A DNA stretch of 37,052 nt, from assembly GCA_030560485.1 (NCBI GenBank), contig JAKTTS010000099.1:1-37052 (forward strand), given 5' to 3'. The notes below the pieces were generated by a model. It ran no database searches and had not been told where the DNA came from. It saw nothing but the letters and a program-made list of their open reading frames with translations. A program made the position numbers and the translations under genes. Positions 27,891 through 37,052 of the stretch are shown one piece after another; within the stretch, counting starts at the first letter, position 1, and the number at the start of each line of letters is the position of its first letter. Source of the DNA: Ascoidea tarda (nom. inval.). Lineage: Eukaryota > Ascomycota > Saccharomycetes > Ascoideales > Ascoideaceae.

Positions 27891-29633
27891 ATGAATAGGA
27901 TTTTTTTAGCATTCAAAAGAATGGTTTCAAAAGCTGGAGAGAAATTGAGCAAAGATAGAGTTGTTATAATTGAAGATGAGAAGTTGGGTATTAATACGAG
28001 CTATAGGATTGGGAAAGAACTAAGAAAAGTTGAGCCATACTACTATACGTATAATACGTATTGCAAATTACGATGGAGAGGGAAGAATATTGTTGAGGTA
28101 TTTCAAAGCGAATTTCGAGATAAAAGTGGAGAGCATTATTGGAGGAAAATCGAGGAGGGAAAAGTTACAATCAATAAGCAAGTAGCGAAATTGGACACGA
28201 TTTTGAAAGATGGAGATTTGATTACACATAAGATCCATCGACATGAGCCAGCGGTTTCGGCAAAGGAAATTGAGATCATATATGAGAATAAGGATATGGT
28301 TGTTATTAATAAACCTGCGGGCATACCAGTTCATCCAGTTGGTAGGTATCGATACAATTCAATATCGGAGATATTTCGGTTTGAAAAGAAGATGAATATA
28401 TTGGTTTCGCATAGATTGGACCGATTAACATCGGGGATAATGCTCTTGAGCAAGAATGGGGAATACTCGGAGCAGTTGAGAAATAAGTTTATTAACCGAG
28501 ATTTGGTGAAGGAATACATTTCTAAAGTGAAGGGGAATTTTAAAAAGATGGACGAAAATGGGAAGGAGATTGAAGAAGTTTTGATTGACAAACCGTTGTA
28601 TAAATACGATGCAAAGTTGACATTGAACAAAGTGGATGAAGAAAAGGGAAAGACAGCAAAGACGTATATTCGAAAGGTTTCGTACGATAAAGAGAGCGAT
28701 ACTAGTATTGTGATTTGCAGGCCATTGACAGGAAGAACTCACCAAATTCGGGTTCATTTACAGTATTTGGGGTTTCCAATTGCCAACGATCCCATTTACT
28801 CTAATGTTAAAGTCTGGGGAGAGGCGTTGGGAAAGGAAAACCAGATTGACTACAGATTGGTGCAAAAGAGATTGGACAAGTTTGGCAAAAGCGAGCCAGA
28901 GAACAGTTGGTACTACCAAAGGGAAATTGAAGATGGAAAATGCAACAAAGATGGAGAGGTGTTGAATGGAAAGCACTGCGAAGAGTGTGAAGACGAGCTA
29001 TATTCTGATCCAGATGTGAGAAACTTGGAGATTTGGTTGCATTCGTTCAGATACAAAACGAAGAACTCCACGGAGGGCGAACAGTGGGAGTTCCAGACGG
29101 AAATGCCGGAGTGGGCGATGGAAAAGCACCGAAAGCATATGGAGACGGCGATTGAGGAGGCCCGAAAGTGCGAGTATACGGACAAAGCCTTTTCGGTGGG
29201 AGCGGTGCTCGTGTTGGACGGCGAGGTTCTTGCAACGGGATACTCGCGCGAGTTGCCGGGAAACACGCACGCCGAGGAGTGTGCCATCAAAAAGTACTTT
29301 GCGCGAGTGGGCTCTAAGCAGCACGAGCAAAAACTTCCTGTTGGGACTGTGCTCTACACCACGATGGAGCCCTGTTCGCACCGACTCAGCGGGAACACAC
29401 CATGTGTCGAGCGAATTCTCCGCCATGGCATCCGCACGTGCTTTGTTGGCGTTGTCGAGCCGAACACGTTTGTCGCAAACAACACCGGCCGGAAAACGCT
29501 TGCAGCCAACGGCGTGCTCTACGCACGCGTGCCGGGCGTCGAAGCCCGCTGTTTGGCGTTGGCCACGGGCCGTAGCACGGAGACGGATGCGGACGCAGAA
29601 CAGCAGAGAAAGAAGCCCAAATTGGCACTATAA
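27891..29633 (+). CDS. RIB2: Rib2, pseudouridine synthase fused to DRAP deaminase
   Basis: 580 residues; S. cerevisiae Rib2 is 591. The N-terminal half is an RluA-type pseudouridine synthase with HRLDRLTSGIMLLSK (catalytic Asp177) and RPLTGRTHQIRVHLQYLGFPI; it modifies cytosolic tRNA position 32. The C-terminal half is a cytidine-deaminase fold with HAEE (His460, Glu462) and PCSHRLSGNTPC (Cys495, Cys505), the zinc site of the deaminase that acts in riboflavin synthesis on the ribitylamino pyrimidine. The ATG at 27891 gives the longest product; a second ATG at codon 12 (MVSKAGE) could give a shorter, cytosolic form if the first 11 residues serve mitochondrial targeting. GC rises sharply over the last third of the gene. 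Confidence 0.92.
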   Translation: MNRIFLAFKRMVSKAGEKLSKDRVVIIEDEKLGINTSYRIGKELRKVEPYYYTYNTYCKLRWRGKNIVEVFQSEFRDKSGEHYWRKIEEGKVTINKQVAKLDTILKDGDLITHKIHRHEPAVSAKEIEIIYENKDMVVINKPAGIPVHPVGRYRYNSISEIFRFEKKMNILVSHRLDRLTSGIMLLSKNGEYSEQLRNKFINRDLVKEYISKVKGNFKKMDENGKEIEEVLIDKPLYKYDAKLTLNKVDEEKGKTAKTYIRKVSYDKESDTSIVICRPLTGRTHQIRVHLQYLGFPIANDPIYSNVKVWGEALGKENQIDYRLVQKRLDKFGKSEPENSWYYQREIEDGKCNKDGEVLNGKHCEECEDELYSDPDVRNLEIWLHSFRYKTKNSTEGEQWEFQTEMPEWAMEKHRKHMETAIEEARKCEYTDKAFSVGAVLVLDGEVLATGYSRELPGNTHAEECAIKKYFARVGSKQHEQKLPVGTVLYTTMEPCSHRLSGNTPCVERILRHGIRTCFVGVVEPNTFVANNTGRKTLAANGVLYARVPGVEARCLALATGRSTETDADAEQQRKKPKLAL

Positions 29634-30783
29634 AAGCTCCAATAATGCTGTTAAAATAGCTGTTATGAGTATTCCAACAACACCAATGGTTCTTCACTGT
29701 GCAGAACCACCGGTGTGGATGTCACGCAGCCCCAGGCACACACATGCGCTGGCCGTTGCCTGCTGCATTCTCAGACGTTCTGTCATGCACAGTGTCTAAT
29801 CGGGGAATTTGTTTGTGTACTGTTTGCTTCTTTGTGTACTTCTTTCCCCATTGGGCACTGATGCAGGTGCTCTGCCCGATTCGGAAAAACATAAACACAC
29901 ATTTCATTTTCTGTGCAGTTCGCTTTTTGGGTGGGCCTTTTGAATATAAATAAATAAACTTCTTTGCTTTCGTTTTTATATTTAATATCCCTTTTCCATC
30001 TCTTCTTCTTGCAACCATCTTTGTTCCTCTTCTTTTCCTGATATATCCTCTTGTTTCTTCCCATCCCTAGCCCTTAATTCTCCATCTGTTCCTTTGACTC
30101 AACTCACCTCGCTTAGTTCCGGTTTTTTTTGTTTCTTTTTGTCATCTGTTTTCTTCTCTGGTTTTCATTCTCTTATATCCAATCTTTCGAGATCAACTTT
30201 GCAATATACTACTTTGATATTTGCTCCCTGATACCTGATTTATACTTGATATATACCTCACCTATACCCTTTTGTGGTTTTCAGTATTTTTCCCATATCC
30301 CTATCCCCATCACTACCAATACTACTTCTCAATATTACTTATCCCTCTTTATATCACTTATTTTATCTCATACCACACTTCTTAAAAGTATTCTTAAAAG
30401 TATTCTCAAACGTACTCTTACAAAGTGATATCAACAACAATCCGTAAATTGTCTTCAATATTAACAATATTAATACCTCCAACATTGTTAGTCTCAACCT
30501 CAATAATAACAACAATAGCCCCCCTAAAATATCCTTCTTTAATTCTCTTATAAATCTATTCAATCACAGAAATCCCTACTATCTCAATCACTTTCAATTT
30601 TTTAACAACTTTACTCACAACGATTTTAAAAACAAACAAACCATTTCAATCAGGAATTCATCTGAATACCCACCTCTCATTTTCAACATCCCTCGTAATC
30701 TATTTTCATTCCTATTCAACTCCCTAAACTTAAATCTAAATCTAAATCTAAATCTAAATCTAAATTTCTCCTACTTCTCCAAA
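29634..30783. other. 1.15 kb between RIB2 and CDC5
   Basis: Early part (to about 29950) is mixed in composition. From about 30050 the plus strand is pyrimidine-rich with few purine runs, a pattern seen in 5' leaders and core promoters of highly regulated yeast genes. Five perfect AAATCT units (30732-30761) end 22 bases before the CDC5 ATG. The 30129-30428 frame has no ATG. I did not find a clear Mcm1-Fkh pair. Confidence 0.4.
30732..30767. repeat. AAATCT hexanucleotide array in the CDC5 leader
   Basis: Five perfect AAATCT copies and one AAATTT copy lie just before the CDC5 start codon (last copy 16 bases away). Length variation here would change the leader directly upstream of a cell-cycle kinase start. 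Confidence 0.9.
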
Positions 30784-32844
30784 ATGCGTGGCCAACCTCT
30801 ACAAGTCATTGCTTCTCAAGACCTCAACTCGAGAAACGTTAGAAATAGTTTGAATGCTAACCTCAACACTAACCATTACCAAACTCAACTCCCTTCTCAG
30901 CAACAAGCAAAACAAATCTTACAAAAAGAACAACAACAACAGCAGCAACAACAACAGCAACAGCAAAATAATAAAAGAGAAAAATTATCCTCTCTTTGCA
31001 AAACTCCTCCCTCAGTCATTAGAACAAGAACAGGTAAAGATTACCAAAGAGGTTTATTCTTAGGTGAAGGTGGTTTCGCTAGATGCTTCCAAATCAAAGA
31101 TGATAGTGGGAAACTATACGCTGCTAAAACTGTTGCAAAAGCCTCAATTAAAAATGAAAAAACTAAAACAAAACTATTATCCGAAATCAAAATCCACAAA
31201 TCAATGTCTCATCCAAACATCGTCCAGTTTATCGACTGTTTTGAAGACGACGTCAACGTTTACATTCTCTTAGAAATCTGTCCTCATGGCTCCCTTATGG
31301 ACTTGTTGAAAAAAAGAAAAAACTTATCTGAACCTGAAGTCAGATTCATGACTGTGCAAATCATAGCTGCCATCAAATATATGCACAATAGAAGAGTCAT
31401 CCACAGAGACATTAAACTCGGTAACATCTTCTTTGATGCTGATATGAACCTCAAAATTGGTGATTTTGGTCTTGCTGCTGTCTTACCTGTTGGAAAGGAC
31501 AGAAAATACACAATCTGTGGTACTCCCAACTACATTGCTCCCGAAGTTCTTACTGGAAAAATTAAAGGCCACTCCTTCGAAGTAGATACTTGGTCAATTG
31601 GTATAATGATGTACGCTTTATTATTCGGTAAACCCCCTTTTCAATCAAAGGACGTCAAACTAATCTACGAAAGAATTAAAACAACTGATTATCAATTTCC
31701 CCAAGACAAAAACATCTCAGATGAAGCCAAAATTCTTATAAAGGATATCCTCTCTCTTGACCCTTTAAAAAGACCTTCTCTCTCTGATATCCTCCACTAT
31801 AAATGGTTTAAAGGCCCCTTTCCAAGACAACTTAGCACCGATATACTACTAAATGAACCTTCCTATTACTACAATATCGACAAAAGAGAAGCAGAAGCAA
31901 ACTTTTACAATGCTCAAATGAATGGTGGTTTAATGAGCGGTGGTCCTAAAAATCCAATAGAAATCTTAAAATCAGATCTTGAATCAGAACAGCCAAAAGC
32001 ACTTTTACCCCAATCCTTATCTCCAGGTGGCACTTCAAATAAATATAAAGAAATGGTCATGGTCGGTACCGCTTCAAAGAGAATAACCGAAGAAGCTCTT
32101 ATAAACAAAATGTTAAAACCTTCAAAAAAATTCAACTTTTCCTCCAAATTCGAAAAAAAATCAGACCAATTATTAGCAAATGAATGCATGGAAACTTTAA
32201 GCAACATCAACATAGCTGAAAGGCAAGTCAGATTAAGATCTTCAATCGACGACAACTACGTGATCAACAAGAGACCAATACTAATAAGCAAATGGGTCGA
32301 TTACTCAAATAAACATGGTTTCTCCTATCAATTATCCTCAAACGATATCGGTGTATTGTTTAATAATGGCAACTCAATCTTAAAATTAACCAATTCTGAA
32401 GACTTTTGGTATATAGTCGAAGACAAACTTAAAGGTTGGCTGGCAAAAAGTTTCCAGTTAAGTTCAATGCCCTTTGAATTAAGAAAAGAAATGGGAATAG
32501 TCGAGTTTTTTGCTAAATATATGAAGGCCAACTTGTGCAACGTCTCAAATGAACACAGTGCTAGAGAAGAAGACGTATGGTTAAGAAGATATAGCAGATA
32601 TGATCCCTATGTCATGTTTGAATTAAGTAACGGTTCATTCCAGTTTAATTTCAGAGATCATCACAAAATATGCATCTCAGAAAAGGGCAGAGCTTTAACG
32701 TATATTTCTCCTGACAGAACTGCTAATTCATACTCATTAGTCGAAGTATTGAGATATGGTGGTATACCAGGTAATAAAGAAATTAACTTTGAAGAAAAAT
32801 ATCTTTTAATGAAACAAGCATTAAAACAAAAAGCTGACATATAG
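30784..32844 (+). CDS. CDC5: Polo-like kinase Cdc5
   Basis: 686 residues; S. cerevisiae Cdc5 is 705. The kinase domain has the Gly loop LGEGGF (93-98), Lys115, HRD with Asp209, DFG with Asp227 and the T-loop YTICGTPNYIAPE with Thr243 at the activating position. The polo-box domain has Trp504 (KWVDYSNKHGFSYQLSS) and the His626/Lys628 pair (DHHKICI) that bind phosphopeptides. An N-terminal RNSLNANLN (20-28) fits the RxxLxxxxN destruction box used by the APC/C. A stretch of 12 Gln follows at about residues 50-61. Cdc5 drives mitotic entry, cohesin release and mitotic exit at spindle poles and bud neck. One in-frame CTG (codon 553). Confidence 0.96.
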   Translation: MRGQPLQVIASQDLNSRNVRNSLNANLNTNHYQTQLPSQQQAKQILQKEQQQQQQQQQQQQNNKREKLSSLCKTPPSVIRTRTGKDYQRGLFLGEGGFARCFQIKDDSGKLYAAKTVAKASIKNEKTKTKLLSEIKIHKSMSHPNIVQFIDCFEDDVNVYILLEICPHGSLMDLLKKRKNLSEPEVRFMTVQIIAAIKYMHNRRVIHRDIKLGNIFFDADMNLKIGDFGLAAVLPVGKDRKYTICGTPNYIAPEVLTGKIKGHSFEVDTWSIGIMMYALLFGKPPFQSKDVKLIYERIKTTDYQFPQDKNISDEAKILIKDILSLDPLKRPSLSDILHYKWFKGPFPRQLSTDILLNEPSYYYNIDKREAEANFYNAQMNGGLMSGGPKNPIEILKSDLESEQPKALLPQSLSPGGTSNKYKEMVMVGTASKRITEEALINKMLKPSKKFNFSSKFEKKSDQLLANECMETLSNINIAERQVRLRSSIDDNYVINKRPILISKWVDYSNKHGFSYQLSSNDIGVLFNNGNSILKLTNSEDFWYIVEDKLKGWLAKSFQLSSMPFELRKEMGIVEFFAKYMKANLCNVSNEHSAREEDVWLRRYSRYDPYVMFELSNGSFQFNFRDHHKICISEKGRALTYISPDRTANSYSLVEVLRYGGIPGNKEINFEEKYLLMKQALKQKADI

Positions 32845-34060
32845 AAATAATGTATCAAAATAAGTTGGATTAAAAATCATATTACAAAACATTTTTTTTC
32901 ATTTTTTTATTTTGTTGATTTTATAAAAGAAATTCATTATTGTTTTTTAATCAAGGTTTTGGTTATTAGTTTAGGGTTTTTTTATTAGAAAATCCTTTTA
33001 TTTTCAATTCATAACCAGCTTTTGGTCTACTAATTTCTTCAAGTGAAGTTTTATATTGAGATTTTTTTATTTTTTATTTTTTATTTTACTTTTTATTTTT
33101 TATTTTACTTTTTATTTTTTTTTTTTTTCAAACCCACTCATCATAATATTCTAAAACAGAAGTTTCTTAATGACATTTAATGTGGATCCCTTTGTTTATA
33201 AATATATCTGCTATCCACAGATAAAACATGGTTTTGTGATCCAATTCATTTTCCAAATCATTTTCAATACCAACTTTCTTTCAATCATTGATGCAATAAA
33301 TTTTTTCACAAAAAAAGATCTTTTTAAAAAGACACCAAATTTATAGAATTTTTGTTTCTTTATATATATATATATATTTAATGCATTTTTAATAAAAATA
33401 TTACAAATTTTAGCTACTAGTGCATTCTAGCAAAACTCCAAATAATTTTCACTTTACAAACAGAGTTTTTTTTGAAGATATTTGTGAAAACAATCGATTC
33501 AACTCACAATTTATTATCTGGAATGAGCATCAAAAAAGTCTATCAGCATCCAAAGGGTTGTTTAAGCATAGCAGCTTATAGAGGGTCTAAATAATTGTAT
33601 TTGCAGCTAGTGTGTAAGTTGTGGAGATGGTTAGTCACCATATTAGACTGCCTAGTTCATATACAATAATAACGTAGATACACAATCAAGACCTTATACC
33701 AGAAGTGGCTTCCTAATTCGTGACTGCTTTAATGCGGCCTGACGCAATAATCATGTGCATTTAGCGTCTGTAATTTCCCGCTGTTTAAGCTTTTTTGAAG
33801 AGTTTCTATTCTTGAGAGGATTTAGGAGCATTTGAAAGGATCTTCGCGATTGCGAGTTATATACATTGGGAGTTTCAGAATCAAAATAGGCATTGGGTAC
33901 AAATCACAATTTAGTACTATTAATTCAGGTTTCTTTACGTATATTAATCCATATTTATTAAAAAACTATTTATAATCTTATATCATCAGCTGAGTTAGTA
34001 TCCATCAACTGCTTTAATGATTACTGATAAACAATGAATACCTTATAAATATTCTAAACA
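32845..34060. other. CDC5 downstream gap
   Basis: No gene seen. A low-complexity T-rich array of TTTTTATTTT units runs 33062-33128. A TATATATATATATATAT stretch is at about 33361-33377. A less AT-rich interval at about 33700-33800 contains no recognisable frame. Confidence 0.5.
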
Positions 34061-34895
34061 CTATATCCGATTTAGAAATTTTTTAATTTCATTCAATTCA
34101 GTCTCATCAGGATATAAGAAGTGCTGATACAATTTAGCTAGGGGCATAACTTTTTTATATTCTTTGGTTTTAATTCTTCTTTTTTTATTATAAAATTCAC
34201 TTTGAAAACTTTTTATGGTTTCTTATGTTTGTCTATCTGTATTGCAATCTGTAACTTTAAACATAGTTATTTTGCCTCTAGCAATAAAAACACAATCAAA
34301 GTAAAAATTGAGTCAACTAGTTTTTTTGCGCCTGGGATAGCTTTGAGAAAAACTTTTTAATAATTCTTCAAATGTTACTTTTCCTTCAGTATCACCAGTA
34401 TCATATTCTGATTTGATAGTACTATTGTCTTTTGATTTGACAGTACCATCATCTTCTGTGTCAATAACTTTACAATCAACTAGTATACCGTTATTATCAT
34501 TAACCCTTTTCATTTCTTTGGATTTTGTAATTTTTTCCAAAACATTAAAATTCTTTCAAACATGATGATCAGATAAACTTTTCTTTGGATTAGTGAAGCT
34601 TTGAATTCTTTTTAATATTAGAATGACCATTTGCGTCTTTGACTTCCTCATCATCGGAATTGGCTTCATCGTATATATTTGCACCATCGTAGATAACAAT
34701 ATTATCATTACATTTAGCGTTTTATAAATGATTTTTGAACAGTTTCATTGTCTCCAACAAATTTAATTCAGCAGTTTTTTTGACTTTTGTATAGTGAGTA
34801 GGCTCTTTATCACTTGCATTGGCATGTTCAGCTTGATGAAGAAGATAAATCAATTTATAAAAAGTGCTTTGCATGCTATTTTTGTGAAGGACCAT
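34061..34895 (-). pseudogene. Broken gene of unknown family
   Basis: Minus-strand reading from an ATG at 34895 gives MVLHKNSMQSTFYKLIYLL and about 100 protein-like codons cut by a few stops. After a change of frame comes an acidic Asp/Glu/Lys-rich segment (VIDTEDDGTVKSKD) to 34313, then a further block (FDCVFIARGKITMFKVTDCN) and a basic C-terminus (RRIKTKEYKKVMPLAKLYQ) ending in NRI and a TAG near 34061. Composition is coding-like in all four blocks, so this looks like one former gene with at least two frame changes and three or more stops. I do not recognise the family; no transposase, polymerase or membrane signature is visible. Confidence 0.5.
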
Positions 34896-35387
34896 TTTAC
34901 AGAAAAATCGATTCTAGAATAATTAAAATTAAGAAATAATTGTTAATTACGATAGAAGTTTATCCAATTAGTCCAAATTCTGTTGTATCCAGCTGATTGA
35001 AAGTAATCATATTCAATTAGTCAAATGCTGAAAAGTGATACTATATAATTTATAGTACTTTTTTTCAGTTCTAACAAAATTATTTGCTATAATTAACGTG
35101 ATTTAATATATATTTGATTGTGAGATAAAATACATAAACATTTTATAACAGATTCTTGATTTTAATTTAAATAAATAAAACTACTACAGGAAAATATATA
35201 AATGTTATGTCAGTTGATGTTAGCTCAAGCTTTGATCATCAATAATTCTTTTTTAAAAGTTAAAAACATTGAGATTTATTTTTCATATTTTTGAAAATTT
35301 TCATATTTTTAACAATATTGATAACTGCTAATCCACAATTATCCACAATAACTACCAACAATTCATAATTACATATTATTTATTGCA
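34896..35387. other. Gap between two divergent broken genes
   Basis: AT-rich, no frame. Probably the old shared promoter of the two broken genes on either side. Confidence 0.35.
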
Positions 35388-36220
35388 ATGGATATAACCA
35401 AAATAAATTCTCAAGCAATAAAATTATTTAGAGAAAGTTTGAAATCATATTCTGGTAGATTTTTGGGAGTCATAGCTGATAATTCTCTTGTGTTAAATTT
35501 GTCAAATATAAAAATAACTAATGATTTGAAAACCCAAACTGATAATCTCAGTATTGGTATTCCAAATACTTTAAGTAGAGCAAATAAATATATATAAAAT
35601 TTTAAAATAGAAACAAATTCAATTTTTACTTATGGAAATAACCTCTCCAATATGAACATTCTTCATCAAAATATCATTGAAAAAATCAGTTTTATTGAAT
35701 TATTTATCATGATTCTTTTACCACAAAATTTTAACATTAAATTAATGGAAACTGATAGCACCATAAGAAACTTTTGTAACATCAGTTGCTGTTCCATCAT
35801 TATCAAAACTAATCTGAATGTGATAATTATCTTGTTTCAAAATAAGGGTGGTACAAAAAATAATTGAATATGTATTTCCTATAACAATAATCAGTCAATG
35901 CTATGTATTTTATTTAAATTACTCCAATAATTTGAAACTTATAGGCTCAAAGTAGTTAATAAAAAAAATTAAACAGAGTTGATATCAACCAAACAAAACC
36001 AATTCTTTTTGTTTTTTCGGCAATAAATTCTATTTTACCATATGAATCTGCTGCCATCAATACAATTTCAAAAACTCAAGAAGAAAGTAAAAATTGTTTT
36101 TATGAAAAGATCAGTAAAGATTTCAACGGATTATTATTTTTTAGATACTTAATCTCACCATGGATAAAAGTTTTAGATCTAAAACATCTCTGTAGCATAT
36201 TTAGTATTCACAAAGAATAA
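35388..36220 (+). pseudogene. Second broken gene of unknown family, divergent from the first
   Basis: Starts at an ATG (MDITKINSQAIKLFRESLKS) with a protein-like first block (SGRFLGVIADNSLVLNLSN). The same frame continues past one stop for a hydrophobic block to 35867. A later block in another frame (about 36017-36220) reads SAINSILPYESAAINTISKT and ends LKHLCSIFSIHKE. Estimated two or more breaks. No family recognised. The two hydrophobic blocks could be membrane segments. Confidence 0.42.
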
Positions 36221-36781
36221 AAAATAGGGTCAATCAAAAAGTCTACAATTATATAAGAAACCAAAATATTAAACTTTAATAGGTCTATAAATGATGTTTT
36301 GAATATAGAAAATTTAGTAAATTATGAGGTGTTTTTCTTGTTAGTATTTTAGATATATTACTCAAGGCAATCTAACAAAACTGGATTTCTTTTAATTCTG
36401 GAGGACAAGATGTAATCGTTTAATCTCAATAATATTTGTCAATAGAAGTTTAACTTGTAATAGTATTTTAGTGTCTGGGGCTGTTAGCAAGTCATTGACA
36501 TGTATTTGCTCTCGTTACTTCAAACAAAAAAGCTCTAACAAAAACTACTGATAAACTCGAAGTTTTTCTCAAATCTGCAAGTTTCTCTCAAAAGTCTGAT
36601 AGTTGCATCAAAAGAAATCAAGACAAAATGTTCGGGATTCAGCTTCAGACCTCTCACATCGGGAATCACGCTTTTTTTGTGGCAGTGCTCTGAAAGCAAA
36701 AAAAGAAGTGTACAGCACATGTCAACCCTCTACTTTTGCAATAGTGAAACTTTGAGTTTATTGCAAAAAATTGTTTATCAC
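36221..36781. other. Gap, nothing convincing
   Basis: Contains one 61-codon minus-strand ATG frame (36535-36720) with no known domain. The composition becomes less AT-rich after about 36480. Confidence 0.35.
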
Positions 36782-37052
36782 ATGCTTTTCAGTTTTCTTT
36801 TGAAAAATTATTTTATTTTTCTTCTTTCAATCTATGACCAAGATATTCATTCCGACTCAGCAATCGCGCCAATAACGATCCATCTAAAGAAAATAAACAG
36901 GATCAAAACCTTGCGATGGCATCTCAATATAGAAAAAAACAACCCCATTAAAGCATACATTGAAGGAGACAAAACAGCTAGCACAAAGGACCAATCTACA
37001 CCAAACACCAAACACCAAACACTGAACGAAATATCAATTTTCAAACAAATTC
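36782..37052 (+). CDS. Possible gene start running off the right edge
   Basis: An ATG at 36782 opens a frame with no stop for 90 codons to the window end. It begins with a hydrophobic stretch (MLFSFLLKNYFIFLLSIYDQ) that could be a signal anchor and continues basic and polar (KKINRIKTLRWHLNIEKNN, then Thr/His-rich repeats TPNTKHQT). An open run this long is unusual in DNA this AT-rich, but there is no domain to confirm it. Confidence 0.3.
   Translation, partial: MLFSFLLKNYFIFLLSIYDQDIHSDSAIAPITIHLKKINRIKTLRWHLNIEKNNPIKAYIEGDKTASTKDQSTPNTKHQTLNEISIFKQI

Noticed and set aside
28758-29799. Long frames on both strands over the RIB2 3' part
   Set aside because: Shadow frames caused by high GC; the RIB2 frame has both catalytic motifs.
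30129-30428. 99-codon hydrophobic frame before CDC5
   Set aside because: No ATG; the hydrophobicity follows from the pyrimidine-rich leader.
1-37052. CRISPR array, defence system or biosynthetic cluster
   Set aside because: No spaced direct repeats with unique spacers and no functionally linked cluster; the genes are ordinary yeast housekeeping genes.

Overview
The window looks like nuclear DNA of a budding yeast (Saccharomycotina). It is strongly AT-rich and has compact, mostly intronless genes. Nearly every long reading frame resembles a Saccharomyces gene: PLP2, SGT2, VRL1, a UGA4-like permease, PHO89, two IAH1-like esterases, INP54, TMA22, PRP9, RIB2 and CDC5. There are two tRNA genes, one with an intron. 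Leucine is almost never encoded by CTG, even where local GC is high. That fits a lineage with a reassigned or ambiguous CUG codon (for example the Ascoidea/Saccharomycopsis group), but the sequence alone cannot prove it.

Layout. 1-434 is the tail of an Asn/Gln-rich gene that begins outside the window. 661-8237 holds PLP2 and SGT2 on the minus strand, then VRL1 divergent from SGT2 across a short promoter with a heat-shock element and a perfect palindrome. 8412-8696 carries tRNA-Lys(UUU) and tRNA-Glu(UUC). 8981-14372 has two plasma-membrane transporters, an APC permease and the PHO89 phosphate carrier, with long intergenic spaces. 16130-21073 holds two IAH1-type SGNH esterases in the same direction. 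They flank a decaying stretch: a broken F-box/leucine-rich-repeat gene, a broken short frame of unknown origin and a candidate C/D box snoRNA. 21238-27646 is a minus-strand run of INP54, an orphan FAR1-type zinc-binding protein, TMA22 (with an intron that hides its start) and PRP9. RIB2 and CDC5 follow on the plus strand. 32845-37052 has no intact recognisable gene; it holds the remains of two divergent broken genes and a possible gene start running off the right edge.

The functions are housekeeping and unrelated to one another: chaperone and GET delivery (SGT2, PLP2), endosomal Rab GEF (VRL1), nutrient uptake, ester hydrolysis, phosphoinositide turnover (INP54), ribosome recycling and reinitiation (TMA22), splicing (PRP9), riboflavin synthesis (RIB2) and mitosis (CDC5). 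I see no defence island, gene cluster or intact mobile element. The most informative items are the hidden TMA22 intron with an upstream ORF ending one base before its start codon, the snoRNA candidate, the CTG avoidance, and the gene decay between and beyond the functional genes.
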